From contig JAFZJT010000222.1 of assembly GCA_017553815.1 (NCBI GenBank), positions 1-18,276 on the forward strand: 18,276 nt of DNA. The letters are read 5' to 3'. Of this stretch, positions 1 to 6,645 are shown one piece after another (the first letter of the stretch is position 1; the number at the start of each line of letters is the position of its first letter). Source of the DNA: Clostridia bacterium. GTDB taxonomy: Bacteria > Bacillota_A > Clostridia > Christensenellales > CAG-138. The position numbers and the translations under genes were made by a program. The notes below the pieces were generated by a model. It was not told where the DNA came from and did not search any database. It worked only from the letters and a program-made list of their open reading frames with translations.

Positions 1-138
1 GAAGCTCTCGGCGAATGTCACGATTGGAGCATCTTTGAGAATGTGTGCCAAAGCAGCAGTATGAGCGGTAAGCTCACCGGCACAGCATTCATTCTTAAAG
101 CCATCGCTAAAATGCGACCGGTTGATTCCGTCGCTTGA
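1..138 (+). CDS. 3' end of an unidentified gene (partial, enters from the left edge)
   Basis: Frame 1 is open from the first base to a TGA at 136-138 and gives 45 residues that begin EALGECHDW and end RPVDSVA. The start lies outside the window. The next gene has its own promoter at 186-214, so this is probably the end of a separate transcript. I see no motif that identifies the family and I assign no function. An open frame of this length at a window edge could occur by chance, but the codon choice looks ordinary for the region. Confidence 0.45.
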   Translation, partial: EALGECHDWSIFENVCQSSSMSGKLTGTAFILKAIAKMRPVDSVA

Positions 139-185
139 TTTATTTCTCCCGGAAGATATAGACACGATCAGCAATAGCTTTATGC

Positions 186-214
186 TTGCAAAACGATGCT
201 ATCTCATGTATAAT
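186..214 (+). promoter_or_regulatory. Predicted sigma-A promoter of the small membrane protein gene
   Basis: A perfect TATAAT at 209-214 sits 17 bp downstream of TTGCAA at 186-191, which matches four of six consensus positions. The gene starts at 246, which gives a short leader. Confidence 0.55.
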
Positions 215-245
215 ACAGATTGTTCAATAATGTTGGAGGCAGCAG

Positions 246-509
246 ATGAGCTTTATAAAAAGGGCTTTTTCGTGTTATAAAAAATATAAGCACAGTGTTT
301 CTGCAGTATTTATCACTATGCTTTTATTATGTTGTTTGCTTCTTGTGATTCATTTTCAGAAAGCTGATGGTAAAAGCAGAGAAGTCCAGCTAATCATCAT
401 TGGAATCGGGGTTATTTTGGCTGTTTGCAAAACTGTTTATATAATTATAAAGGAAAAAAGGATGTATAAGAACATGAACAATGAACAATCGGAGTCGGTA
501 AAACAATAA
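246..509 (+). CDS. Small membrane protein with two predicted transmembrane helices, function unknown
   Basis: The 87-residue product starts with a basic segment (residues 1-16, KRAF, KKYKH). A hydrophobic helix follows at about residues 18-37 and a second at about 48-68, then a polar tail rich in K, N and E. This pattern predicts an inner-membrane hairpin with both ends in the cytoplasm by the positive-inside rule. The start is supported by GGAGG six bases upstream of ATG 246 and by the promoter at 186-214. Its neighbours are the tail of an unknown gene and, convergently, the minus-strand regulator ending at 568. I do not recognise a family. Small two-helix proteins of this kind include toxins, phage proteins and orphan membrane proteins, and nothing here decides between them. 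Confidence 0.6.
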   Translation: MSFIKRAFSCYKKYKHSVSAVFITMLLLCCLLLVIHFQKADGKSREVQLIIIGIGVILAVCKTVYIIIKEKRMYKNMNNEQSESVKQ

Positions 510-535
510 AGCGGCATCATGCGCGACAGGCGGAC

Positions 536-562
536 GCCGCTGCCGATGATAATAACAAGCTT
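536..562 (-). repeat. 27-bp copy of the 5' end of the kinase-like gene (direct repeat of 1863-1889)
   Basis: On the minus strand this stretch encodes KLVIIIGSG, the same residues as positions 2-10 of the P-loop protein that starts at 1892. It differs from 1863-1889 at one base, a synonymous ATA/ATT change. Homology stops on both sides: there is no ATG in front and no continued P-loop behind. It lies between the convergent ends of the membrane protein gene (509) and the XRE regulator (568). The two copies are in direct orientation and enclose the XRE regulator and the kinase gene. Confidence 0.6.
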
Positions 563-567
563 GGAGC

Positions 568-1179
568 TTACTTCAGCTTTATGCCGCGTGTAAAGCGAAA
601 TTCTCCGATGTCGAATTTACTTTCGCTTACCCTGTTTGCAAGCAGTCTTAGCTCCATAAACTCATTTGTTACCATTACAAGATACTGCTTATTCTCGTTG
701 TTTACAAGATAGAACTGCTTATCGGAGTGCTTTAAGGAGTTCACGATCTCCACCGTGTTCGCAAACGGTGTTGTGAGCCAAAGGACGGTTTGAAGTCGGC
801 GTTCCTTATTATCGAGGATACGCTTATGAATTAGGCAGAAAATCTCGGCTGAGGGGAAGCGCGCCAATACCGCTTGGTCGCTCAGGCGCGCCTGCTTCGG
901 ATACCGCTTTTTACATTTGATTTGCGAATTTGAATATGATGATAGCTCGATCGGCTCTCTGATAACGGACATATCAAGCATCGTGCCGTCATCAAGCAGA
1001 TAGTCGATGCTCACGCCCAGTGCGGCGGCGATGAGCCTTAGGTTTTCGATGTCGGGCAGACCCTTGTCGCTCTCCCATTTGGTTACGGCCTGTCTTGAAA
1101 CGGAAAGGGTCGATGCAAGTTGCTCCTGTGTCATTCCCGCCGCTTTGCGCGCCTCTTTAAGTTTTGTTGCAAAATCCAT
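568..1179 (-). CDS. XRE-family transcriptional regulator with an uncharacterised C-terminal domain
   Basis: The 203-residue protein has an N-terminal XRE/Cro-CI helix-turn-helix at about residues 3-58: MTQEQLAS then VSRQAVTKWE, the recognition-helix pattern, then PDIENLRLIAAALGVSIDYLL. The remaining 130 residues are probably a sensor or dimerisation domain that I do not recognise; they contain a mixed alpha/beta stretch (about 100-195). I chose ATG 1179 because GGAGG lies five bases upstream; the in-frame ATG at 1191 contains that ribosome binding site. The gene lies 160 bp after the kinase-like gene on the same strand, so it may have its own promoter, which I could not place with confidence. 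Its stop codon nearly abuts the 27-bp duplicated kinase start at 536-562. The DNA target is unknown. Confidence 0.82.
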   Translation of the reverse strand: MDFATKLKEARKAAGMTQEQLASTLSVSRQAVTKWESDKGLPDIENLRLIAAALGVSIDYLLDDGTMLDMSVIREPIELSSYSNSQIKCKKRYPKQARLSDQAVLARFPSAEIFCLIHKRILDNKERRLQTVLWLTTPFANTVEIVNSLKHSDKQFYLVNNENKQYLVMVTNEFMELRLLANRVSESKFDIGEFRFTRGIKLK

Positions 1180-1340
1180 AGTTACCTCCAAATTGGTGTT
1201 TTCGGTTTCCCGTTACACCGATCGTACAGCAGGGGCGGCGCAAAAGCAAGAATTGCTCCATAGCGGGGATGCAACGCTTCGTAGCAATGCAAATATTAAT
1301 AAAAAATCAACGAAAACACAAGCGATTTCTGTTGCTGAAC

Positions 1341-1892
1341 TCAAAGCCCGAATCTTTCCTTTATTATCCGCGCGACATCCTCCGCGGAAAGGGTGGAGTT
1401 ATCAAGGCGCAGATAGTTTTCAAAAGGCACCTCTCCCTCGCGGCTCACAAGGCGGTAGTTCGCGTCCTCATGCAGTATTCGCTTGCTTGAAAACTCGATA
1501 TTTGCCTTTGAGGGCTTGTTTTTCGCCCGATTTTCGGTCGCGTTGCGCTTGAGCCTGATCTCCTGCGGCGCGATAAGCTCAACGCAGTAAAACTCCGTGC
1601 CGTAGGGCTCGAAAATGCTCTTAATATGCTCGATATAGGCTCTGTCCTCTTGGCGGTCAAAAGCCCACATATAGGTGAAGATCATGCCGCAGCTATCCGA
1701 GGCGGCGAAATTGCGAAAGATGCTCTCGCGAATCTCCGCAACCGTTTTCCCGTCGTAATAGCCGAAAAGCTCCAGAACGGGCTCTATCGCCATGTGATTA
1801 TGAAACAGCCTCAGCTCGGTGATCTTGGCAAGCTCCTGCCCGACGGTCATCTTGCCGACAGCGCCGCTGCCGATGATTATAACAAGCTTCAT
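1341..1892 (-). CDS. P-loop NTPase, AAA_33 / shikimate-kinase-like nucleotide-binding protein
   Basis: The 183-residue protein opens with a strand and Walker A loop, MKLVIIIGSGAVGKMT, where the GSGAVGK segment binds the phosphates of ATP or GTP. The HNH residues in LFHNHMAIEP at about 29-38, and the later RLKRN segment (about 113-117), fit a group of small kinase-like proteins found in Firmicutes that often carry the name AAA family ATPase or shikimate kinase; the substrate is not known. The start has GGGAGG five bases upstream. It begins 17 bp after the ferredoxin-like gene and is probably cotranscribed with it. A 27-bp copy of its 5' end is present at 536-562. It is not AroK: it lacks the expected shikimate-binding context in the second half, as far as I can tell by eye. 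Confidence 0.75.
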   Translation of the reverse strand: MKLVIIIGSGAVGKMTVGQELAKITELRLFHNHMAIEPVLELFGYYDGKTVAEIRESIFRNFAASDSCGMIFTYMWAFDRQEDRAYIEHIKSIFEPYGTEFYCVELIAPQEIRLKRNATENRAKNKPSKANIEFSSKRILHEDANYRLVSREGEVPFENYLRLDNSTLSAEDVARIIKERFGL

Positions 1893-1909
1893 TTTGCCTC
1901 CCGCGGTTT

Positions 1910-2395
1910 TTACCGCCGCTTTTGCCCTGTAAACGGCCTAAACGCATTCTCCTTCGCCGTTCTCACCCTTAAACTCAGCTCGCCGCAATCAAGATAATGC
2001 GCCTCGTACACCTCGGAATCGGCGCGTCCATCCGCTTCGCCATCCTCGGAGCAAATAGGAAAAAGGCTTATCATATCGCCGGCGGTCAAGCCATCAAGCC
2101 CGTTTTCAACCAGCTTTTTCGGTATTTTCAGCGTCAGCTCGGCGGTGTCCTCGGCTTTGGTGAAGTCCACGAGCCGCATATTGCCGCGAGGACACGCGCG
2201 CACGCACGCGCCGCAGGCGATGCATTCATCGTGAAAAACCTTCGGCACGCGCTCCTTCTTCTCTATTGCACCGAAACCGCAGGCGGAAGCGCAAAGCCCG
2301 CAGTTATCCTGACCGGGGCAAAGGCAGATGGCGACGCGCCCTCTTTTCAGGCGGGCGGGAGAGGGCGTGCGGAGGTCTAAAGCTTCAATATACAT
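1910..2395 (-). CDS. 4Fe-4S cluster binding (ferredoxin-like) protein
   Basis: The 161-residue protein carries two cysteine motifs. The second, C58-x2-C61-x2-C64-x3-C68-P, is a canonical 4Fe-4S ferredoxin motif. The first is unusual: C24, C26, C32-x2-C35-x3-C39, where the leading cysteine is separated from C32 by five residues in place of two. If C26 takes the missing position the protein could hold two clusters; otherwise it holds one. The C-terminal 90 residues have no cysteine signature apart from two isolated cysteines and are not recognised. The protein has no signal peptide and should act in the cytoplasm in electron transfer. ATG 2395 has GGAG five bases upstream and a promoter at 2442-2470. 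It heads a likely operon with the kinase-like gene 17 bp downstream. No partner oxidoreductase is encoded beside it. Confidence 0.75.
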   Translation of the reverse strand: MYIEALDLRTPSPARLKRGRVAICLCPGQDNCGLCASACGFGAIEKKERVPKVFHDECIACGACVRACPRGNMRLVDFTKAEDTAELTLKIPKKLVENGLDGLTAGDMISLFPICSEDGEADGRADSEVYEAHYLDCGELSLRVRTAKENAFRPFTGQKRR

Positions 2396-2441
2396 GGGTA
2401 CTCCGTTTATAGCTTGATGGGCATGGAAGCCGCTGCTTCAC

Positions 2442-2470
2442 ATTATAAATGATGCGGTGATAAAAAGCAA
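2442..2470 (-). promoter_or_regulatory. Predicted sigma-A promoter of the ferredoxin/kinase operon
   Basis: Read on the minus strand, TTGCTT (2470-2465) and a perfect TATAAT (2447-2442) are separated by 17 bp. The first gene starts at 2395, about 40 bp downstream of the expected transcription start. Confidence 0.55.
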
Positions 2471-2528
2471 AGTTTTTATTGCGAATTTGAGAAAACGAGC
2501 CACATAAAAACTGCGGCAACTGCACACG

Positions 2529-2852
2529 TCAGCTCTGCCTGTCGATGCAGAAATCTATCATGTGCTCCACAAGCCGCAGATCGGCATCGGAAAGCATAGA
2601 AAGCTTGTCGTTCACGTTACTCACATCGCTTTCAGTATTTCGACCCAAGAGAATGTAATCGGTACTTACTCCGAGAATGCCGCTGATTTTTATAAGGTTA
2701 TCGATTTTGATAGCCTTATTGCCGCGCTCAAGATTTGAAACCATCTGAATGGAAACGTTCATTTCATCAGCCAAGCGCTCCTGAGTGTAGCGGAGCTGCT
2801 TTCTGCGCGAACAAATCCGCTCGCCAATCAGTTTTAATTCATCTGAAGTCAT
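2529..2852 (-). CDS. Small XRE-family transcriptional regulator
   Basis: The 107-residue protein is mostly a helix-turn-helix of the Cro/CI/XRE type at about residues 8-64. It shows YTQERLADEMNVSIQMVSNLERG followed by the ILGVSTDYIL ending typical of the fold, in short segments RYTQERLAD and VSIQMVSNLERG. The tail (about 75-107) could form a short dimerisation helix, LSMLSDADLRLVEHMIDF. ATG 2852 is preceded by GGTGGG. It is transcribed away from the membrane protein gene at 3020, and the 167-bp spacer holds a consensus promoter overlapped by two copies of CTAAAGGT 21 bp apart. That layout suggests it represses its neighbour and perhaps itself. No inducer-binding domain is visible. Confidence 0.85.
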   Translation of the reverse strand: MTSDELKLIGERICSRRKQLRYTQERLADEMNVSIQMVSNLERGNKAIKIDNLIKISGILGVSTDYILLGRNTESDVSNVNDKLSMLSDADLRLVEHMIDFCIDRQS

Positions 2853-2918
2853 GACCCACCATCCGATAAATCAATTTATAGAATAAGTATATACAACCAT
2901 AAATTAAATTATAAGCAT

Positions 2919-2947
2919 CTAAAGGTTGACAGCATTAACCTAAAGGT
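2919..2947 (+). promoter_or_regulatory. Candidate operator: direct repeats of CTAAAGGT overlapping a promoter
   Basis: CTAAAGGT occurs at 2919-2926 and again at 2940-2947, exactly 21 bp apart, which is two turns of the helix, so both copies face the same side of DNA. They overlap the -35 element and the spacer of the promoter at 2926-2954. Between them GGTT and AACC form a short inverted match. The binding protein is inferred to be the adjacent XRE regulator. Confidence 0.4.
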
Positions 2948-2954
2948 GTATAAT
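2926..2954 (+). promoter_or_regulatory. Consensus sigma-A promoter of the membrane protein gene
   Basis: TTGACA at 2926-2931 and TATAAT at 2949-2954 are both perfect matches to consensus with the optimal 17-bp spacer. The gene starts at 3020. A promoter this strong next to a regulator gene implies tight repression. Confidence 0.8.
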
Positions 2955-3019
2955 AGTGACATAGAAAGTGCCCCAAATGCAAAAAGGCGCAAATATTATA
3001 TAAAAATATGGAGGCAAAC

Positions 3020-3502
3020 ATGGCAAAGAAAGAAAAAAAGCAGCGAGCTGCACTTATCGAAACTCCGGTCTTTGACGACTATGGATACGCTAAAGAAGTG
3101 TTTGACAAATCGGAGAAGAAGATGAAACGGATAACTATTGGGCTGATCGTTGCTGCGGTAGCGTCGGTCTGCGGAGTACCGTCCATTCTTAATATATTTA
3201 AAGACAACATGCAACAGGGTCTGCTTTGGGACATCCTTCTTGTGGTTACGCTCGGTGGAGCAATTTCATCATATATAATCGCCGGCGGCTTTGGGGTTAT
3301 GCTGAAGGCGCTGAGAAAATTCGCGTTCATTGGATGGGTGATCGCTCCGTTCCCAATAGACATAGCAACCGGTCTGATCGGGATGGTCATCGCGTTATAT
3401 GCGTTCCTATTCATTCCCGTGGTATTTGTATTCATTCACTATCTTCAGAACAAGAAGGATCATGATGCGGCAAAGCTGTATCTATCTCATTTCAAGGGCT
3501 GA
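3020..3502 (+). CDS. Integral membrane protein, function unknown
   Basis: The 160-residue protein has a basic, lysine-rich N-terminus (residues 1-40) in the cytoplasm, then a helix at about 41-61, a second at about 70-96, and a long hydrophobic stretch at about 101-146 that can hold two more helices, followed by a short polar tail. Four transmembrane helices are likely. I chose ATG 3020 because GGAGG at 3010-3014 lies five bases before it; the in-frame ATG at 3008 overlaps that ribosome binding site. A consensus promoter lies at 2926-2954 and a terminator follows at 3546-3580, so it is a single-gene unit, divergent from a small XRE regulator that probably controls it. I recognise no family; transport, stress sensing or immunity are all open. 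Confidence 0.72.
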   Translation: MAKKEKKQRAALIETPVFDDYGYAKEVFDKSEKKMKRITIGLIVAAVASVCGVPSILNIFKDNMQQGLLWDILLVVTLGGAISSYIIAGGFGVMLKALRKFAFIGWVIAPFPIDIATGLIGMVIALYAFLFIPVVFVFIHYLQNKKDHDAAKLYLSHFKG

Positions 3503-3545
3503 ATAGAATACATAAGGAGAAAGCTACTTCCCTTCCAAATCAAAA

Positions 3546-3580
3546 CGGCGCTTCCGTGAAAAACGGAGCGCCGCTTATTT
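3546..3580 (+). terminator. Rho-independent terminator after the membrane protein gene
   Basis: CGGCGCTTCCGT at 3546-3557 pairs with ACGGAGCGCCG at 3563-3573, with one unpaired T in the left arm and a loop of A residues, followed by CTTATTTTA. It ends seven bases before the glgB-like fragment that comes from the other direction. Confidence 0.75.
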
Positions 3581-3586
3581 TATACA

Positions 3587-3710
3587 TCAATACTTATAGA
3601 ACGCCGCCTCATACGGATACAGCGGCAGCTCCGCATATCTTTCGCCCTTTCGCACTTTCTTGCTTTTCACCGTCAGAGCGCGCGAATGCGTGGAAAAAAC
3701 GCAGAAAAGC
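3587..3710 (-). pseudogene. Truncated copy of the glgB 3' end
   Basis: These 124 bases align without gaps to the last 124 bases of glgB (6646-6769), stop codon included, with about 17 differences by my count. Read on the minus strand it encodes CVFSTHSRALTVKSKKV, then RKGERYAELPLYPYEAAFYKY in short parts, then stop. Against the intact gene only two residues differ in the conserved part (S for G and A for E); nearly all base changes are synonymous. So this copy diverged while under selection as protein, and was cut off later or arrived from a related strain. There is no start codon or 5' part. It lies downstream of the protease/lipoprotein operon, so that operon is flanked by two glgB ends in direct orientation. 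Homology stops precisely where the hairpin at 3711 begins. Confidence 0.88.
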
Positions 3711-3751
3711 GTTACCGCAGCGCTGGTGTGCTCACCCGGAGCTGCGGTAAC
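3711..3751. repeat. Perfect 11-bp inverted repeat at the glgB-fragment junction; possible terminator
   Basis: GTTACCGCAGC at 3711-3721 is the exact reverse complement of GCTGCGGTAAC at 3741-3751. The loop contains a further GGTG/CACC pair around TGCT. On the minus strand the hairpin follows the lipoprotein gene (stop at 3775) by 24 bp and is followed by T-rich sequence, so it may terminate that operon. Its left arm starts on the first base after homology to glgB ends. Confidence 0.6.
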
Positions 3752-3774
3752 GAAAGGCTATTTCGGTCCAACGT

Positions 3775-4413
3775 TTACCGCCTGCCGTCTGCCGCCGATA
3801 CTGCAGCTTCAATTCCTTCGATCGTAATATCAAAGCAATTCGGTGATAGCATTACCGGTTCGCCGCGAGATGAAGCCCCATATATAGACTGATAGGGATT
3901 CAGCACACCATATTCACCGTTTTCGTTCTTCAGATCCGTCAGAATAAAAATATATCTCTCGCCGTCTTCAATTGTCGGGGAATCATCAAATTTTTGGCGA
4001 GCATCCTTCGTTTCGCCGCCAAGCTTTACAAGCTTTATCACATCGCCTTTTGCACATGTACCTTTGCGGTCGTTCAAAACACGCACATCGTAAACCGTCA
4101 CAAGAGCCATGAGCGTATCAACGGTCACCGAATCCTCTGTAAGCACTTGCGCAAATTCCTCATTTGGCTCACCGATCAGGTTGCGCCATTCGCATTTTTG
4201 AGATATCACCACGCCGTCGATAATACTGGTTGCGGCGTTTACAAGGCTCTCAAACGTTTCATAGAAGTAGTAATCGGTGTGATACTCAACAGTATTATGC
4301 TCTGAACCTTCCTCATTTCCGATCAAGATGCTTTTTTGGGGCAACGAACACGAGTACAATGCTGCGAATACTATCAGCAACACACAAGCGCCTGCTTTGC
4401 TCAGATTCTTCAT
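3775..4413 (-). CDS. Putative secreted lipoprotein
   Basis: The 212-residue product begins MKNLSKAG, a hydrophobic stretch, then AALYSC, which is an acceptable lipobox (L-x-S-C, cysteine 22), so it is probably lipid-anchored outside the membrane. The mature part is acidic and ends in a beta-rich region with VTVYDVRVLNDRKG, KGDVIKLVKLGGE and ERYIFIL, then LNPYQSIYG. This ordering (a short beta strand ending in KG, then GDVI, GGE, and a Y-F-L strand) is familiar from uncharacterised Firmicutes lipoproteins; I know of no assigned activity. It starts ten bases after the stop codon of the metalloprotease-like gene with GGAGG six bases upstream of ATG, so the two are almost certainly cotranscribed. 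It may be a partner, inhibitor or immunity factor for that protease, but this is only inference from position. Confidence 0.7.
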   Translation of the reverse strand: MKNLSKAGACVLLIVFAALYSCSLPQKSILIGNEEGSEHNTVEYHTDYYFYETFESLVNAATSIIDGVVISQKCEWRNLIGEPNEEFAQVLTEDSVTVDTLMALVTVYDVRVLNDRKGTCAKGDVIKLVKLGGETKDARQKFDDSPTIEDGERYIFILTDLKNENGEYGVLNPYQSIYGASSRGEPVMLSPNCFDITIEGIEAAVSAADGRR

Positions 4414-4423
4414 TTCCGCCTCC

Positions 4424-6247
4424 TTAATACTTTGCTTTTACGTTATTCACATCGAGTGATGATGGTTTTGTCATCTTGTTTCGATCCCTATCGTGCTTCA
4501 TGATTGAAGCGCTCGGTGTAGCCGGGTTATCCATTAGCCAAATCGAATGCCCAAGTTCATGGACCAAAGTGCTCTGAATAACATTGCTTAAGCTTCCATT
4601 CGCCGCCGAAGCTTGTATTGCGGAGACATTAAGATATACGCTGAACCTCTTAAGCTTGCTGCCGCTCAATTCTTCGGCATGGTTTAACCCGTAGATGATA
4701 ACACCATAACCGGCCGAGATTGAAGGAACTAAGATGATTTGATTCTTTGAGATACTACTCTTTTTAAATTGTATATTCGCCCTGGCCGAATTCCAGTTAC
4801 TCAAGGATTTATCCATTGCATTTTGCCACACAGTTGTATATGAATAAGGCTTTATATCAATTATATTAGAATAGTACCCAAAATTCATATAAAAGTTAGT
4901 GGAATAAAAAATACGCAATGAAGGGAGATCACCATATGGAGTCCTCGATTCACTGGAATGGTAACTCGTCCAGATTGAGGTGTTATTCTCTCGTTCATCT
5001 TTCAGCAGAAAACCGTAATTATACGAATAGTTTTCTTTTGCCCATTCTTTCACTATTTCGGCAACACTTGCTCTAAGCGTTTTATTATCTGCCAACATTC
5101 TTGCTCTGGAACGGTTCACTGTTGTATAACCTGGCTTATTATTCCAACAAATCGTGCTGGCAGACCAATCTTTTGTTACTCTATATACTTCTAATAGAGG
5201 CGCCGCTCCACCGGCCTTAACAATATCTAAATCAGCGGCGTAAATGTGGCTATCTTTGATATAATTAGGTATTTCAAACTTGATATACGTTCTATTCACG
5301 CCACCTACAGAGGTTTTACCGGTATAGAATAATTGAGGAAAATCGAAAACAGCATAAGGACGCTGGCTTTCAACATGAGCATCATTCGTTTTAGCCATAC
5401 CCATAACTACTGCAGTAGGATCTATCAACACAGGAAAAACACGCGCTTTGTCTTCTACATATTCTTTTGACAGCGATACCGTTATTTCGTATCTCCCTTT
5501 TGCGGATTTAGTTACAGAATACGCCAACTCCTCCGTATATGCTCCGATACTATCTACTGCAAACAGTGAACTGAGCTCAAAAACCGCTTCTCCGTTCGCA
5601 TTTCTAAATTCAACCGTTCCATGCTCGGTTTTTTCTGCAGAATAACCTTGGGCGCTGAAATTGAAACTGAACATGTTCGGAGCTTTAGGCGAATTAAGCA
5701 CAATGTATTCCTTTACACCGTAGTTCTGTACGGCATAAAGAAGATCCGTTTGCGGAAGTGCGTTTTTATACTCAATATAATTATCGCCGTAAAGCGAAAT
5801 CCCGGCTATTGTTCTGGCTGTAATGCTTGGACCCGTGTTTGCTTGTGTGCGACTCGTAGCCGCAAGGCTGAAAGAAATGTTGTCATTTCCGGATTCAACC
5901 AAAACAGATGGATTGTTCGCTGCAAAACCGATATTTATCTTTCCGGTAGCGTTTTTGTACTGATAATCATTTCCCGAACGCGCAATGGGAGATTTTACTA
6001 TGGAATTGTCGATCTCAACGTAACTGCCAAAATCGTCTTGATAATACTTATCATAAGCATAAACGACGCATTCATAAGTTCCGTCGGAAAGAAGGTAGGA
6101 ATCAGAATTGCTCTTGCGCAACTCACGCACCTCTGCAGTGCGGTAGGGCTCGTCCTCTTGAACTGTACTAAGGGGCGTCGCAGTAATCTGCATTGGCACG
6201 GCAAGCAACATTGTCGCGATCAAGAATAATGACAGTAGTCTTTTCAT
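4424..6247 (-). CDS. Secreted DNRLRE-domain protein with a C-terminal metzincin-like metalloprotease motif
   Basis: The 607-residue protein has a Sec signal peptide (MKRLLSLFLIATMLLAVPM, cleavage near ITA-TP, about residue 24). Residues 30-265 are beta-rich and unrecognised. About 270-450 resembles DNRLRE domains, with YIKFEIP, the diagnostic TICWNNKP and GFLLKDE strands; such domains occur in large Gram-positive surface proteins. The end carries HELGH at 563-567 with D573 six residues after the last histidine, and a Met-turn-like SIM at 581-583. HExxH with a third ligand and a Met turn is the metzincin arrangement; an Asp as third ligand occurs in snapalysin-type enzymes. The usual glycine at the eighth motif position is W, so activity is likely but not certain. 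A sigma-A promoter lies at 6302-6329 and the lipoprotein gene follows ten bases after the stop. Confidence 0.82.
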   Translation of the reverse strand: MKRLLSLFLIATMLLAVPMQITATPLSTVQEDEPYRTAEVRELRKSNSDSYLLSDGTYECVVYAYDKYYQDDFGSYVEIDNSIVKSPIARSGNDYQYKNATGKINIGFAANNPSVLVESGNDNISFSLAATSRTQANTGPSITARTIAGISLYGDNYIEYKNALPQTDLLYAVQNYGVKEYIVLNSPKAPNMFSFNFSAQGYSAEKTEHGTVEFRNANGEAVFELSSLFAVDSIGAYTEELAYSVTKSAKGRYEITVSLSKEYVEDKARVFPVLIDPTAVVMGMAKTNDAHVESQRPYAVFDFPQLFYTGKTSVGGVNRTYIKFEIPNYIKDSHIYAADLDIVKAGGAAPLLEVYRVTKDWSASTICWNNKPGYTTVNRSRARMLADNKTLRASVAEIVKEWAKENYSYNYGFLLKDERENNTSIWTSYHSSESRTPYGDLPSLRIFYSTNFYMNFGYYSNIIDIKPYSYTTVWQNAMDKSLSNWNSARANIQFKKSSISKNQIILVPSISAGYGVIIYGLNHAEELSGSKLKRFSVYLNVSAIQASAANGSLSNVIQSTLVHELGHSIWLMDNPATPSASIMKHDRDRNKMTKPSSLDVNNVKAKY

Positions 6248-6301
6248 ACATTATTCCCCTTTCAAAGTGTTTTAATATCAATGCTTTAAATCTACGTAAC
6301 T

Positions 6302-6329
6302 ATTATAATTTAAAAAAAGGTCTTGTCAA
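6302..6329 (-). promoter_or_regulatory. Predicted sigma-A promoter of the protease/lipoprotein operon
   Basis: On the minus strand a perfect TTGACA (6329-6324) and a perfect TATAAT (6307-6302) are separated by 16 bp. The protease gene starts at 6247, preceded by an AGGGG ribosome binding site. Confidence 0.75.
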
Positions 6330-6347
6330 TGCTTTACATAAAAATTC

Positions 6348-6522
6348 CACGGAAATCAATTTTCGCTTGCTATCTCGGTTACATGTCGATTATGTTGCCA
6401 TGATCCGCGCAATATTTAATGCAACAACATTCTGCTTTAAGCGATTTCGTGTAACTCGATATATGTATTCAATGCAGCTAATTCGGCACATTGTGAAAAT
6501 ATAGGCAAAATTGATTTCCGTG
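6348..6522. repeat. 175-bp AT-rich segment with perfect 16-bp inverted ends
   Basis: CACGGAAATCAATTTT at 6348-6363 reappears as its exact reverse complement at 6507-6522. The enclosed 143 bases are AT-rich and show no believable ORF. The size and ends would fit a small non-autonomous element or a cruciform, but I see no clear target duplication beside it. The wider gap 6330-6645 between the protease promoter and glgB holds nothing else I can support; no strong glgB terminator was found. Confidence 0.5.
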
Positions 6523-6645
6523 TAAAAATTCATATTGATTTGCAAATTATGCCCCTGACCTTGTTTATTCACCGGAACAAATGCTGTATTTACCCAGCTT
6601 CTGCGAGTAAAACAGAACGTCCATTGATTTTTGCAGCATATTCAC

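Noticed and set aside
6390..6645. Small minus-strand frames after glgB (for example 60 codons ending at 6390)
   Set aside because: They are AT-rich frames without ribosome binding sites or recognisable motifs, and one overlaps the inverted-repeat segment.
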